NCBI RefSeq assembly: GCF_014836415.1
Contig: NZ_JACSQY010000003.1
Span: 124,001 to 188,000, forward strand
From: Sporosarcina gallistercoris
GTDB taxonomy: Bacteria > Bacillota > Bacilli > Bacillales_A > Planococcaceae
Length of the DNA stretch: 64,000 nt
Reading direction: 5' to 3'
Shown here: in pieces, positions 29,006-36,710 of the stretch
How positions within the stretch are numbered: the stretch's first letter is position 1
How the letters are laid out: each line of letters opens with the position of its first letter
Made by a program: the position numbers and the translations under genes
Notes under the pieces: model-generated
What the model was told of the DNA's origin: nothing
What the model saw: only the letters and a program-made list of their open reading frames with translations
Database searches by the model: none

Positions 29006-30319
29006 ATGACGAAATATCACTTTACAGGTATTAAAGGATCAGGAATGAGCTCGCTTGCTCAAATCCTTCATGATTCATCAAACGAGGTTCAAGGATCAGA
29101 TGTGGAAAAACACTTTTTCACCGAGGAACCTCTTCATGAACGTTCTATCACCGTACTTCCTTTCAGTGAAGATAATATTACGGAAGGACTTACGATCATT
29201 GCGGGGAATGCCTTTCCGGATACACACCCGGAATTAGTGAAAGCTAAGGAGCTAGGGCTGGAAGTAATCCGTTATCACGACTTTTTGGCGGAATATATGA
29301 AACAATCCGTCTCTGTAGCAATTACGGGTACCCATGGAAAGACTTCGACGACAGGCCTTCTAGCGCATGTCCTTTCAGGGATTGCACCAATTTCCTACTT
29401 AATAGGAGATGGTACCGGAAAAGGTGTTCAAGACAGTGAGTTTTTTGTTTTTGAATCATGCGAGTACAAACGACATTTTTTAGCGTATGAACCAGATTAC
29501 GCGATCATTACGAATATCGATTTCGATCATCCCGATTATTTTAAAGATATGGCGGATGTATTGAATGCGTTTGGGGATATGGCCCTAAATGTTAAAAAAG
29601 CAATCATCGCCTGCGGAGATGACCAGAACTGCTTAGCGATTCAAGCGAATGTACCCGTAGTACTTTATGGTTTAGGTGAAGGAAATGATTTCAGTGCGTC
29701 GAATATTAAAAAAAGCGCTGAGGGCACTTCTTTCGATGTGTTTGTACGCAATGAATTCTATCATTCCTTCACGATACCGATGCCGGGCGATCATGCAATT
29801 AAAAATGCTTTGGCAGTCATTGCGCTTTGTCAGTATGAGGGATTGGAACCAGCCATTGTCGCAGAACGTCTTGAGAGTTTCAATGGGGTAAAACGGAGAT
29901 TCACTGAAATTAAAGCAGATGATGCAATACTTATCGATGATTATGCACATCATCCTACTGAAATCCGCGCTACGCTCCAGTCGGCAAGACAGAAGTATCC
30001 TGAGCGTGAAATCATAGCGGTATTTCAACCCCATACATTTTCAAGAACTGCTGCACTGATGGATGAATTTGCTGCAAGCCTTTCCGAAGCTGACCAAGTC
30101 TATCTGTGTGATATATTTGGATCCGCTCGTGAAAAAACAGGTACTTTGACGGTAAATGATCTTACCGAGAAAATCCCAGGATCTGCACATTTAACACTGG
30201 ATGCAATTGAAGCGCTTGACGGACATGAAGATGCTGTCTTTTTGTTCATGGGTGCAGGGGACGTCCAAAAGTATTTGAACGCTTATCAGCAACATATCGC
30301 TGAACAGAAAACAGTCTGA
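29006..30319 (+). CDS. murC: UDP-N-acetylmuramate--L-alanine ligase
   Basis: 437 residues; adds L-alanine to UDP-MurNAc, the first peptide step of peptidoglycan synthesis, in the cytoplasm. The N-terminal nucleotide motif is [12 protein letters not shown], the ATP loop [12 protein letters not shown], and [12 protein letters not shown] and [10 protein letters not shown] are Mur-ligase signatures. The frame opens at 28985, but ATG 29006 with AGGAGG nine bases upstream is the real start. It follows sftA by 77 bases, as in B. subtilis. Confidence 0.96.
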   Translation: MTKYHFTGIKGSGMSSLAQILHDSSNEVQGSDVEKHFFTEEPLHERSITVLPFSEDNITEGLTIIAGNAFPDTHPELVKAKELGLEVIRYHDFLAEYMKQSVSVAITGTHGKTSTTGLLAHVLSGIAPISYLIGDGTGKGVQDSEFFVFESCEYKRHFLAYEPDYAIITNIDFDHPDYFKDMADVLNAFGDMALNVKKAIIACGDDQNCLAIQANVPVVLYGLGEGNDFSASNIKKSAEGTSFDVFVRNEFYHSFTIPMPGDHAIKNALAVIALCQYEGLEPAIVAERLESFNGVKRRFTEIKADDAILIDDYAHHPTEIRATLQSARQKYPEREIIAVFQPHTFSRTAALMDEFAASLSEADQVYLCDIFGSAREKTGTLTVNDLTEKIPGSAHLTLDAIEALDGHEDAVFLFMGAGDVQKYLNAYQQHIAEQKTV

Positions 30320-30340
30320 TTAAATCAGGCTGTTTTTTTT
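30310..30340 (+). terminator. Intrinsic terminator of murC
   Basis: AACAGTCTGAT / ATCAGGCTGTT stem (one G-U pair) and eight T; it begins inside the last codons of murC. Confidence 0.88.
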
Positions 30341-30408
30341 CTGGGTGAAAAATTTCTTTATTTTAAAGGAAATACTCACCCGTTGTCGAAAGGAGAGTAA
30401 TGATCAAA

Positions 30409-30434
30409 GTTTAGTTTGCAGAGGGACAGGGTAA
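30409..30434 (+). promoter_or_regulatory. Sigma-B-type promoter upstream of ytxH
   Basis: GTTTAG (30409-30414) and GGGTAA (30429-30434) with a 14-base spacer, close to the sigma-B consensus GTTTAA-N12-15-GGGTAT. The downstream gene belongs to a family (ytxGHJ) that is sigma-B-controlled in B. subtilis. The resulting leader would be about 165 bases long. Confidence 0.68.
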
Positions 30435-30604
30435 AAGTACTCATAAGAAAGTGGACAGGGAGGAGTGAACTGCTTCAATCTGTTGTACATAACGGATAAT
30501 GGCTGAATACATGTTTTCAGCGAAGTTGCCAACCGTATCGACAGACGAAAAAAGCCACGGCATTATAGACCAATACGAGAACACTATTTCAAGGAGGAGA
30601 TCGC

Positions 30605-31357
30605 ATGAGCGACAACTATAACAAAACAAATCAAACCAACGGACTTAACTCGAATGATATGTATCAGAATTCATACGGTGAGCCTTCACAGTTACCGATG
30701 AACTACAATTATTTCCCGACAGATACGGATCGTTTCTATGAAGAAGAAAGTACAGGTTCAGGTAGCTTTTTAATGGGAGCTTTAGTAGGCGGTGTCATCG
30801 GTGCAGCAGCAGCACTTTTCCTAGCGCCGAAAACGGGTAAAGAGATGCGCGACGATTTTTCCACTCAAGCAGGGCAATTGAAAAATAAGAGTATCGAGCT
30901 AAGCTCCACCGCCAAAGACAAAGCGGTAGACTTAACAGCTACTGCTAAGGATAAAGCAGCCGATCTCACATCGACTGCCAAAGACAAGGCAGCGGATCTA
31001 TCAAGTACCGCAAAAGAAAAAGCGACACAGTTATCTTCAGCTGCGAAGGAAAAGTCTGGGGATCTGAAGAAGAATGTCCAAGACCAAACTGACAAAGTAA
31101 AGTCGATGACTTCAAAAACGACAGCTCCGATGGATGACGGCACGGCTTCTTCGGAAGGTGAAGAACCTATTGTGGCAGCTGGCAACAAAAATAAACAAGA
31201 TAATAAAAGTGCTTCTAAAAAGTTTGAAGAGAAAAAAGAAGCTAGCAATCAGACTACTAAGAATAGCGATGTCGCCTACGACAACTCGAAAAACATCGGG
31301 AAAGACAAATACATCAATCAAAATCCTGTTTCTGACGAAAAACCGAAAAATAATTAA
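30605..31357 (+). CDS. ytxH: YtxH-domain general stress protein with 11-residue repeats
   Basis: 250 residues. After a polar N-terminus, a glycine-rich membrane hairpin (GSFLMGALVGGVIGAAAALF, about 57-76) followed by LAPKTGKEMR is the YtxH signature. Residues of about 98-155 consist of five 11-residue units on the pattern STAKDKAADLT, resembling the amphipathic repeats of group 3 LEA and apolipoprotein-like proteins. A disordered, charged tail follows. It is likely a desiccation or general stress protein at the membrane. RBS is AAGGAGGAG. A sigma-B promoter lies upstream, and an element has inserted into its terminator. Confidence 0.85.
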   Translation: MSDNYNKTNQTNGLNSNDMYQNSYGEPSQLPMNYNYFPTDTDRFYEEESTGSGSFLMGALVGGVIGAAAALFLAPKTGKEMRDDFSTQAGQLKNKSIELSSTAKDKAVDLTATAKDKAADLTSTAKDKAADLSSTAKEKATQLSSAAKEKSGDLKKNVQDQTDKVKSMTSKTTAPMDDGTASSEGEEPIVAAGNKNKQDNKSASKKFEEKKEASNQTTKNSDVAYDNSKNIGKDKYINQNPVSDEKPKNN

Positions 31358-31364
31358 TTTTAAA

Positions 31365-31390
31365 AGCCATCCAACTCACATTGGATGGCT
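31365..31390 (+). terminator. Terminator hairpin, left copy, of ytxH
   Basis: A 10-bp perfect stem (AGCCATCCAA with its complement) around a CTCACA loop. The T run expected after it is missing, because the element starts at the next base. An identical 25-base copy stands at 32129-32153, where the T run remains. Confidence 0.8.
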
Positions 31391-31740
31391 CAGACTGTAG
31401 ACAAACTCCAGAAATCATGGGGTTTTCCTACAGTCTTTTTCTTTTCCAATGGAATAAACAATGAAAAGTTGATTTCCGCTGCGAGCGGACGCTTTCCGAG
31501 GGGCTTGCTCTCAGCAAATCGAACCACCAAGAGTTCGATTTGCTGTATTTTAGCGAACTTGACTGAAATTAAGACAGCACTCATCTCCCTCACGTTGCTC
31601 AGTCCAGGGTCTTCGAAAACACGTGCTCCTAACGCTTCGCTTTTACTCGCAAAAGCTGTTCTTCGTCACAGCTTTCGCTGATCCCTCAGGAGTCGCCACT
31701 CTCCGCTACAATCAATAGGATCTCCCAACTATCAAATGAG

Positions 31741-31920
31741 ATGATGGAAATGATGACCAAGAATCAAGAGAATGAACGGGAACAGATGGAGATGCATACG
31801 ATTGAACAGTTAGTTCCGCAAGACCATCTGGTTCGTAAATTAGATGCAGCCATTTGTTTTTCCTTCATTTATCTATTGGTTGAAAGATGTGAATGTCTCA
31901 TGGGAATTTCAGTTGATTGA
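31741..31920 (+). pseudogene. Truncated IS1182-family transposase N-terminus
   Basis: A 59-codon frame, MMEMMTKNQE onward, then HTIEQLVPQDHLVRKLDA and FSFIYLLVER. The latter is the conserved N-terminus of IS1182-family DDE transposases, in which QDHLxRKxD and DFSFIY occur. Everything after this, including all catalytic residues, is missing. The same breakpoint and stop codon occur in the copy at 62991-63167, so the deletion predates their separation. Confidence 0.75.
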
Positions 31921-32082
31921 AGTGCAGGACGGCGACTCCTGGGGATCAGCGCAGCGCGAAGACCCCGCAGAAGCGAAGCGACGAGGAGGCTGAGGACAAG
32001 CCCCCGGAAAGCGCCCGTCCGAAACGGAGATCAACGGCCTGTTAGCCTTCATTTTCAGAGTCAACGATGTAAAAAGAAAAAA

Positions 32083-32115
32083 GGGTTGGAAATCAAATCG
32101 ATTCCCAACCCTTTT
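32083..32115. terminator. Terminator-like hairpin carried by element copy 1
   Basis: AAAAGGGTTGG pairs with CCAACCCTTTT across a 14-base loop, with T-rich sequence on both sides. It can stop transcription in either direction and may serve the FtsA-like gene, whose own terminator was split. Confidence 0.65.
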
Positions 32116-32128
32116 GTTTACAGTCTGT

Positions 32129-32153
32129 GCCATCCAACTCACATTGGATGGCT
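32129..32153 (-). repeat. Terminator hairpin, right copy (target duplication)
   Basis: Identical over 25 bases to 31366-31390, in the same orientation, with the original T run (TTTTT) on the plus-strand side. It directly abuts the stop of the FtsA-like gene. The arrangement is what duplication of the target on insertion of the element would leave. Confidence 0.8.
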
Positions 32154-32155
32154 TT

Positions 32156-34288
32156 TTACGTAATGAGGATTTCTAAGTCATCTCCACCGAACAGCTGATC
32201 ATAAAATTGGATCGGCTGTTTGTTGCGCAGAAGTTTATAGGAAGTTGCTGAACCGGCAGGCAGCTGATAATCGACAAAAGCGAAAACGTCACTGAATGTA
32301 ATCGGTTGTCCTGTCACAGGCGTCAGCTTCAGCTGGTCATCCTCTGTAATCCGAGCAGTTGGTTCAACTGTTTTTTCATTCAGTATGACGGCGAAACGAG
32401 GTTTCGTAATGGTCACTTGCGTCCCATTAAAAGTTACGGTTATCTGCTCCGTCAATTGAACACCCAATTCCTTTGCTACATCTTCCACCGTAGAGAGGGG
32501 ATACTGCTCATAAGAAATGTGATCACCATCTTCCAACCGTGAAGTAAGGGAAATCGGTAAGCCATTCCGCGAATAGACAGCGGGTTTGGATTTCAGATGG
32601 ACCCGCTTGCCGTTGAGAATGACAGATTGTAATGAACTTCGATTGCTGCTGTCTCCATTCAGTACGTTTAACGCGTCTCGTAATGTTACTGGTCGCTGAA
32701 CCGTGATGTCATCACGATCCTGAATGACTGTTTGAATATCGCGAAGTTCATTATTGACCATCACTACCGTTTTCAAGACAACTGTTTTGTCATTGATCTT
32801 TACAGAAATAGTTTCCGATTCCATTTCTATTATATCTGCAATCACCGCTTCTGCCGAATGCCCGTCTTCTCCTAGTAGGAGTTGAATGGAATCCCCATTA
32901 CGGATCGGATCTTTCGTACTGACCAGGTCTCCGTTATTAAGAATGACAGAAGGTGTTCCATGACTACCGGATAACGTGATCTCTTGTCCGTTCAGAGTGA
33001 AACGTAATGCAAGTCCCGGCTTTCCGTATAATTGTTTAGCTTTGATACCGGCTGCAAGAAGGGAATCCCCAACGGTCATTTCTTTTAACTCGAAGAGACG
33101 GATAGTTTTGTCGTTTACGGTCACGGACATGTATTGAATCGGTGCGCGTTTTGCAGCAATCGCAATCCCGATAGGTGTGACAAGTGCAGGGGACGAACTG
33201 ATATGTTCTGCGAGGGTCACTTCAGAAAGTGCATCGAGTCCTCGTACAGCGACTCGCTGTAACGGGATGTCCAGAGCCGCACTCAGCTTATTCGTCAAAG
33301 CGGGAGTCAAGCTACCACCTCCCACTAGCATGACGGCTTGGGGAGAGGTACTGTTTAATCGCTTGATTTCATCAGCAATGGACTCTGCTAAGCGATCTAT
33401 GGCTGGGGTGATGGCAGCAATGACTTCTTGTGAGGGAAACTGTTGTTCAAATCCTAATATATCGTTCATAACAACAGAATCTTCTTCAAACAGCAACCGC
33501 TTTACGCGTTCCGCTTCAGGAAAGTCGAGCAAATAGCAGGAACTCAATGCTTCGGTTATCTCATCTCCAGCCACTGGAACCATACCAAATGCAGAAACCG
33601 TGTTATGATTAGTAAGTGCAATATCCGAAGTCCCTGCTCCAATATCGACTAACGCAACATTTAAACGTCTCATCGATTGTGGAATGAGGACATTGATTGC
33701 AGCAATCGGCTCCAATGTGAGGGCATCCATTTCGAGGTCTGCTCGTTTCAGGGCAGAAAGCAAGGATTCAACAACGACCCTTGGCAAGAACGTGGCGATG
33801 ACTTCCACACTGGCAAATCGGCCAGTTTGGTCTATCAAACTACCAATTCTTTCGTTATCCAATAAATAGTGGAGCACAGAGTAGCCTACGCAATAATATT
33901 GGTTCTCGGCTGTGTTCGTGTCAGAAGAGAGTAACTCCTGCTGCGCTTTTTGGACTGCTCCGAGTTCGAGACGATTAATGTCTTCACTATTGATGAGTGC
34001 GTGCTCTGTAATATCCACCGACATAGTTCCAGTAGCAGTTTTCAGCGCTCGTCCAGCAGCTGCTACACTTACTTTTTTCAAAGGTCCGTGTCGTTGCTCT
34101 AGCAATGTTTTCATTTGTTCTATTACTGCAGCCACGCTGACGATGTTATGTATTTGTCCGTCGATCATCGAACGCTCTTTATGCTCGATGATTTCAAGAT
34201 CGACGACATGGTACCCTGATTTGGCTTCTTCCAATATGATTCCAACAACGGAACGAGTTCCGATATCCAGTGCAAACAAAGGTGCCAC
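32156..34288 (-). CDS. FtsA/PilM-like actin-fold ATPase with a beta-grasp-like tail
   Basis: 710 residues. The first 370 or so form an FtsA/PilM-type actin fold: ALDIGTRSVVG (phosphate 1), the SHS2-like insertion, VALVDIGAGTSDIAL (phosphate 2) and MLVGGGSLTP (adenosine). Residues of about 385-710 are a series of short beta-rich modules on the pattern V-x-V-N-x-K ... I-x-N-G-x-x-V-x-x-x-x-x-L-x-D-G-D-x-I, resembling repeated beta-grasp/SLBB units. Ordinary FtsA is about 420-440 residues with a membrane-binding C-terminal helix, which is absent here. Start GTG 34288 behind AGGAGG. Homologs occur in Bacillales; function is unknown to me, perhaps envelope or division. Confidence 0.78.
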   Translation of the reverse strand: MAPLFALDIGTRSVVGIILEEAKSGYHVVDLEIIEHKERSMIDGQIHNIVSVAAVIEQMKTLLEQRHGPLKKVSVAAAGRALKTATGTMSVDITEHALINSEDINRLELGAVQKAQQELLSSDTNTAENQYYCVGYSVLHYLLDNERIGSLIDQTGRFASVEVIATFLPRVVVESLLSALKRADLEMDALTLEPIAAINVLIPQSMRRLNVALVDIGAGTSDIALTNHNTVSAFGMVPVAGDEITEALSSCYLLDFPEAERVKRLLFEEDSVVMNDILGFEQQFPSQEVIAAITPAIDRLAESIADEIKRLNSTSPQAVMLVGGGSLTPALTNKLSAALDIPLQRVAVRGLDALSEVTLAEHISSSPALVTPIGIAIAAKRAPIQYMSVTVNDKTIRLFELKEMTVGDSLLAAGIKAKQLYGKPGLALRFTLNGQEITLSGSHGTPSVILNNGDLVSTKDPIRNGDSIQLLLGEDGHSAEAVIADIIEMESETISVKINDKTVVLKTVVMVNNELRDIQTVIQDRDDITVQRPVTLRDALNVLNGDSSNRSSLQSVILNGKRVHLKSKPAVYSRNGLPISLTSRLEDGDHISYEQYPLSTVEDVAKELGVQLTEQITVTFNGTQVTITKPRFAVILNEKTVEPTARITEDDQLKLTPVTGQPITFSDVFAFVDYQLPAGSATSYKLLRNKQPIQFYDQLFGGDDLEILIT

Positions 34289-34449
34289 ATTAGTACCTCC
34301 TAAGTCTTTCCGATATATTATATATAACTATTTTGCGAAATAGCGTGACTTTTCAACTGAGGTTCATTATACTAGGTCTATTATTATAAAATGTACCATA
34401 CATTCTCCGATGCGAAAAGGGAATGCTATGAATGGGGAGGAGAATGATT

Positions 34450-35532
34450 ATGCGCCAACATGATTTGGAAGAGCTTCGGTCTCAAGTGACTGAACTGAAC
34501 GTAAAGATTTTGGAACTCATTAACGATCGTACGGCTGTTGTACAAGAAATCGGTAAAGTAAAAGAAAAACAAGGTGTAAATCGTTATGATCCGGTTCGGG
34601 AAAGAGAAATGCTTGATTTCTTGAAAGATGCGAACAAGGGACCCATTCCAAATGGTATTCTGGAACAAGTATTTAAGGGGATTTTCATGTCTGCCCTTGA
34701 AATTCAAGAAGACGAGCAGAAAAAGGCTCTTCTCGTTTCACGGAAGCGGAAAGCGGAAGACACAATCGTTGACATCAACGGTGAAAAAATCGGAGACGGA
34801 ACTCCTTCGTTCGTATTTGGACCATGTGCGGTTGAATCTTATGAACAAGTGCTGGCAGTGGCTGAGTCCATCAAGGCAAAAGGGTTGACGATGATGCGGG
34901 GCGGAGCATATAAGCCACGTACATCACCTTATGACTTCCAAGGGTTAGGGTTGGAAGGATTGAAGATTTTGAAGCGTGTATCCGATGAGACAGGATTGTC
35001 CATCGTGACAGAAATTATTACACCTTCTCATTTGGAAGAGGCGCTTGACTATATAGATGTCATTCAAATCGGTGCACGGAATATGCAAAACTTCGAGCTT
35101 CTTAAAGAAGCGGGTAAAGCAAACAAACCTGTGTTGTTAAAACGTGGGTTGGCTGCAACGATCGATGAATTCATTCATGCGGCAGAATACATCATGTCAA
35201 AAGGGAACACACAGATCATGCTTTGTGAGCGAGGCATTCGGACTTATGAACGTGCGACTCGCAATACACTAGATATTTCTGCTGTTCCAATTTTAAAGCA
35301 AGAAACGCATCTTCCTGTATTTGTTGACGTTACGCATTCTACAGGCAGAAAAGATCTTCTGATTCCAACTGCAAAAGCTGCAATTGCTGTAGGGGCAGAT
35401 GGAGTGATGGCGGAAGTGCATCCTGATCCAGCGGTTGCGTTATCTGATTCCGCTCAACAAATGAACATTGAACAATTTGACGAATTCTACGAGGAAATGC
35501 AACGATTCATGAATACACATCAAATTGTATAA
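34450..35532 (+). CDS. aroA: Bifunctional chorismate mutase / DAHP synthase
   Basis: 360 residues. An AroQ-type chorismate mutase (about 1-85, with the helix [20 protein letters not shown]) is fused to a KDOPS-like DAHP synthase (about 110-355). The latter shows [32 protein letters not shown] and HSTGRKDL. It condenses PEP with erythrose 4-phosphate at the head of the shikimate pathway; the mutase domain mediates feedback by prephenate or chorismate in Bacillus. ATG 34450 fits the GGGGAGGAG ribosome site; ATG 34432 contains it and 34444 is too close. Confidence 0.95.
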   Translation: MRQHDLEELRSQVTELNVKILELINDRTAVVQEIGKVKEKQGVNRYDPVREREMLDFLKDANKGPIPNGILEQVFKGIFMSALEIQEDEQKKALLVSRKRKAEDTIVDINGEKIGDGTPSFVFGPCAVESYEQVLAVAESIKAKGLTMMRGGAYKPRTSPYDFQGLGLEGLKILKRVSDETGLSIVTEIITPSHLEEALDYIDVIQIGARNMQNFELLKEAGKANKPVLLKRGLAATIDEFIHAAEYIMSKGNTQIMLCERGIRTYERATRNTLDISAVPILKQETHLPVFVDVTHSTGRKDLLIPTAKAAIAVGADGVMAEVHPDPAVALSDSAQQMNIEQFDEFYEEMQRFMNTHQIV

Positions 35533-35537
35533 TTTTT

Positions 35538-35566
35538 CGCCGGAGCTTACATCGCTCCGGCGTTTT
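35538..35566 (+). terminator. Intrinsic terminator of aroA
   Basis: CGCCGGAGC / GCTCCGGCG stem with a seven-base loop and only four T, overlapping the ccpA promoter. Confidence 0.8.
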
Positions 35567-35574
35567 GGTATACT
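35547..35574 (+). promoter_or_regulatory. Probable ccpA promoter nested in the aroA terminator
   Basis: TTACAT (35547-35552, in the terminator loop), 16-base spacer formed by the right arm and T run, then TATACT (35569-35574). Confidence 0.5.
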
Positions 35575-35615
35575 AGGAAAGAAAGATAAAAAAGACGGAG
35601 AAAGGGGAGGTCAGT

Positions 35616-36620
35616 ATGGCGGTAACAATTTATGACGTGGCTCGAGAGGCGAACGTCTCAATGGCTACTGTATCACGGGTGGTCAACGGTAATCCCAACG
35701 TGAAACCAGCAACGCGTAAGAAGGTAACAGCATGCATTGAACGGCTCGGCTATCGGCCCAATGCTGTAGCACGCGGCCTCGCCAGCAGAAAGACGACTAC
35801 TGTAGGTGTGATCGTACCGGATATTTCAAAAAGCTATTATGCGGAACTTTCTAGAGGTATCGCAGATGTTGCGACAATGTACGAGTACAATATTATTCTT
35901 TCCAATTCAGATAAGCGTCCTCTGCGTGAAATGGAACTGATTGAAGATCATCTTGGTAAACAAGTGGATGGCTTAATCTTTATGAGCGATTCGATCTCGG
36001 AAGACGTTCGAAAGGAAATGAAATCCGCTAATATTCCCATTGTGTTGGCAGGTACTTTGGATTCTGAGTTAGAGTTTCCGACTGTAAACATCGAAAACAA
36101 AGACGCAGCCTATTCGGCAGTGAAAGAACTCATTGATAACGATCACAAACACATTGCATTCATTTCAGGGCCTTTTAGCCGGGACATTAATCGTCTTTCT
36201 AAAAAGACAGGATATGAAGAGGCGATGTCAGAAGCGGGATTATCCATTCCGGATGGATATATCGTGGAAACGGATAATACATACGATGATGCATATGAAG
36301 TATGGAACCGTTTGAAAAATCTGCCCGAACCTCCAACTGCTATTTTTGCAGGGAATGATGAAATAGCTGTCGGTTTAATGAATGGAATCCGTGATGCAGG
36401 ACTTACAGTACCGAATGATATCGAGTTGATTTGTTTCCAGCACTCCATTCTTGCAAGGGCTGTCCGCCCTCAGTTAACGGCTATTCGTGTGCCGTTGTAT
36501 GATTTAGGTGCTGTATCGATGAGGCTCTTAACGAAATTGATGAATGGCGAGGAAGTTGAACAGAAACAAGTAATGTTGCCATATCAAGTGGAGTACCGAG
36601 ATTCTGTTCGGCGTAAATGA
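35616..36620 (+). CDS. ccpA: Catabolite control protein A
   Basis: 334 residues of the LacI/GalR family. The DNA-binding head is VTIYDVAREANVSMATVSRV with the hinge helix YRPNAVARGLAS; the periplasmic-binding-like core follows. CcpA with HPr-Ser46-P represses or activates carbon genes through cre sites. The aroA-ccpA-acuC order is conserved in Bacillus. RBS GGGGAGG precedes ATG 35616. It ends at a strong bidirectional terminator shared with acuC. Confidence 0.96.
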   Translation: MAVTIYDVAREANVSMATVSRVVNGNPNVKPATRKKVTACIERLGYRPNAVARGLASRKTTTVGVIVPDISKSYYAELSRGIADVATMYEYNIILSNSDKRPLREMELIEDHLGKQVDGLIFMSDSISEDVRKEMKSANIPIVLAGTLDSELEFPTVNIENKDAAYSAVKELIDNDHKHIAFISGPFSRDINRLSKKTGYEEAMSEAGLSIPDGYIVETDNTYDDAYEVWNRLKNLPEPPTAIFAGNDEIAVGLMNGIRDAGLTVPNDIELICFQHSILARAVRPQLTAIRVPLYDLGAVSMRLLTKLMNGEEVEQKQVMLPYQVEYRDSVRRK

Positions 36621-36643
36621 TGCGTACTGAAAGTGTTGAAATT

Positions 36644-36695
36644 CCAAAAAACAAAAGCAGAGTGGCTGTTTAGCCGCTCTGCTTTTGTTTTTTGG
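36644..36695. terminator. Bidirectional terminator between ccpA and acuC
   Basis: A 17-base arm from CCAAAAAACAAAAGCAG pairs with its complement, with GGC/GCC above it; T runs on both strands. Confidence 0.95.
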
Positions 36696-36710
36696 AAAAA
36701 GAATTCCATC

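Larger units (their letters stand above)
31391..32128 (+). mobile_element. IS1182-derived non-autonomous element, copy 1
   Basis: About 740 bases bounded by terminal inverted repeats: the left end reads CAGACTGTAGACAAA and the right end, reverse-complemented, CAGACTGTAAACAAA (14 of 15 match). It is flanked by a 25-base direct repeat that is the complete terminator hairpin of ytxH. Inside are a long GC-rich stem-loop module (31468-31709), a 59-codon transposase N-terminal remnant (31741-31920), and a short module (31922-32035). Two terminator-like hairpins lie near the ends (31392-31440 and 32083-32115). The related copy 2 is at 62.7-63.4 kb in opposite orientation. Confidence 0.8.

Noticed and set aside
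30441..30629. Minus-strand 62-codon frame in the ytxH leader
   Set aside because: No ribosome site; it overlaps the start of ytxH.
31385..31681. 98-codon frame inside element copy 1, and 63126-63416 in copy 2
   Set aside because: They run across structured non-coding arms and differ in sequence beyond the first blocks; no ribosome site or protein family.
31909..32142. 77-codon minus-strand frame at the right end of element copy 1
   Set aside because: It covers the short arm and the terminator of the element; not conserved in copy 2.
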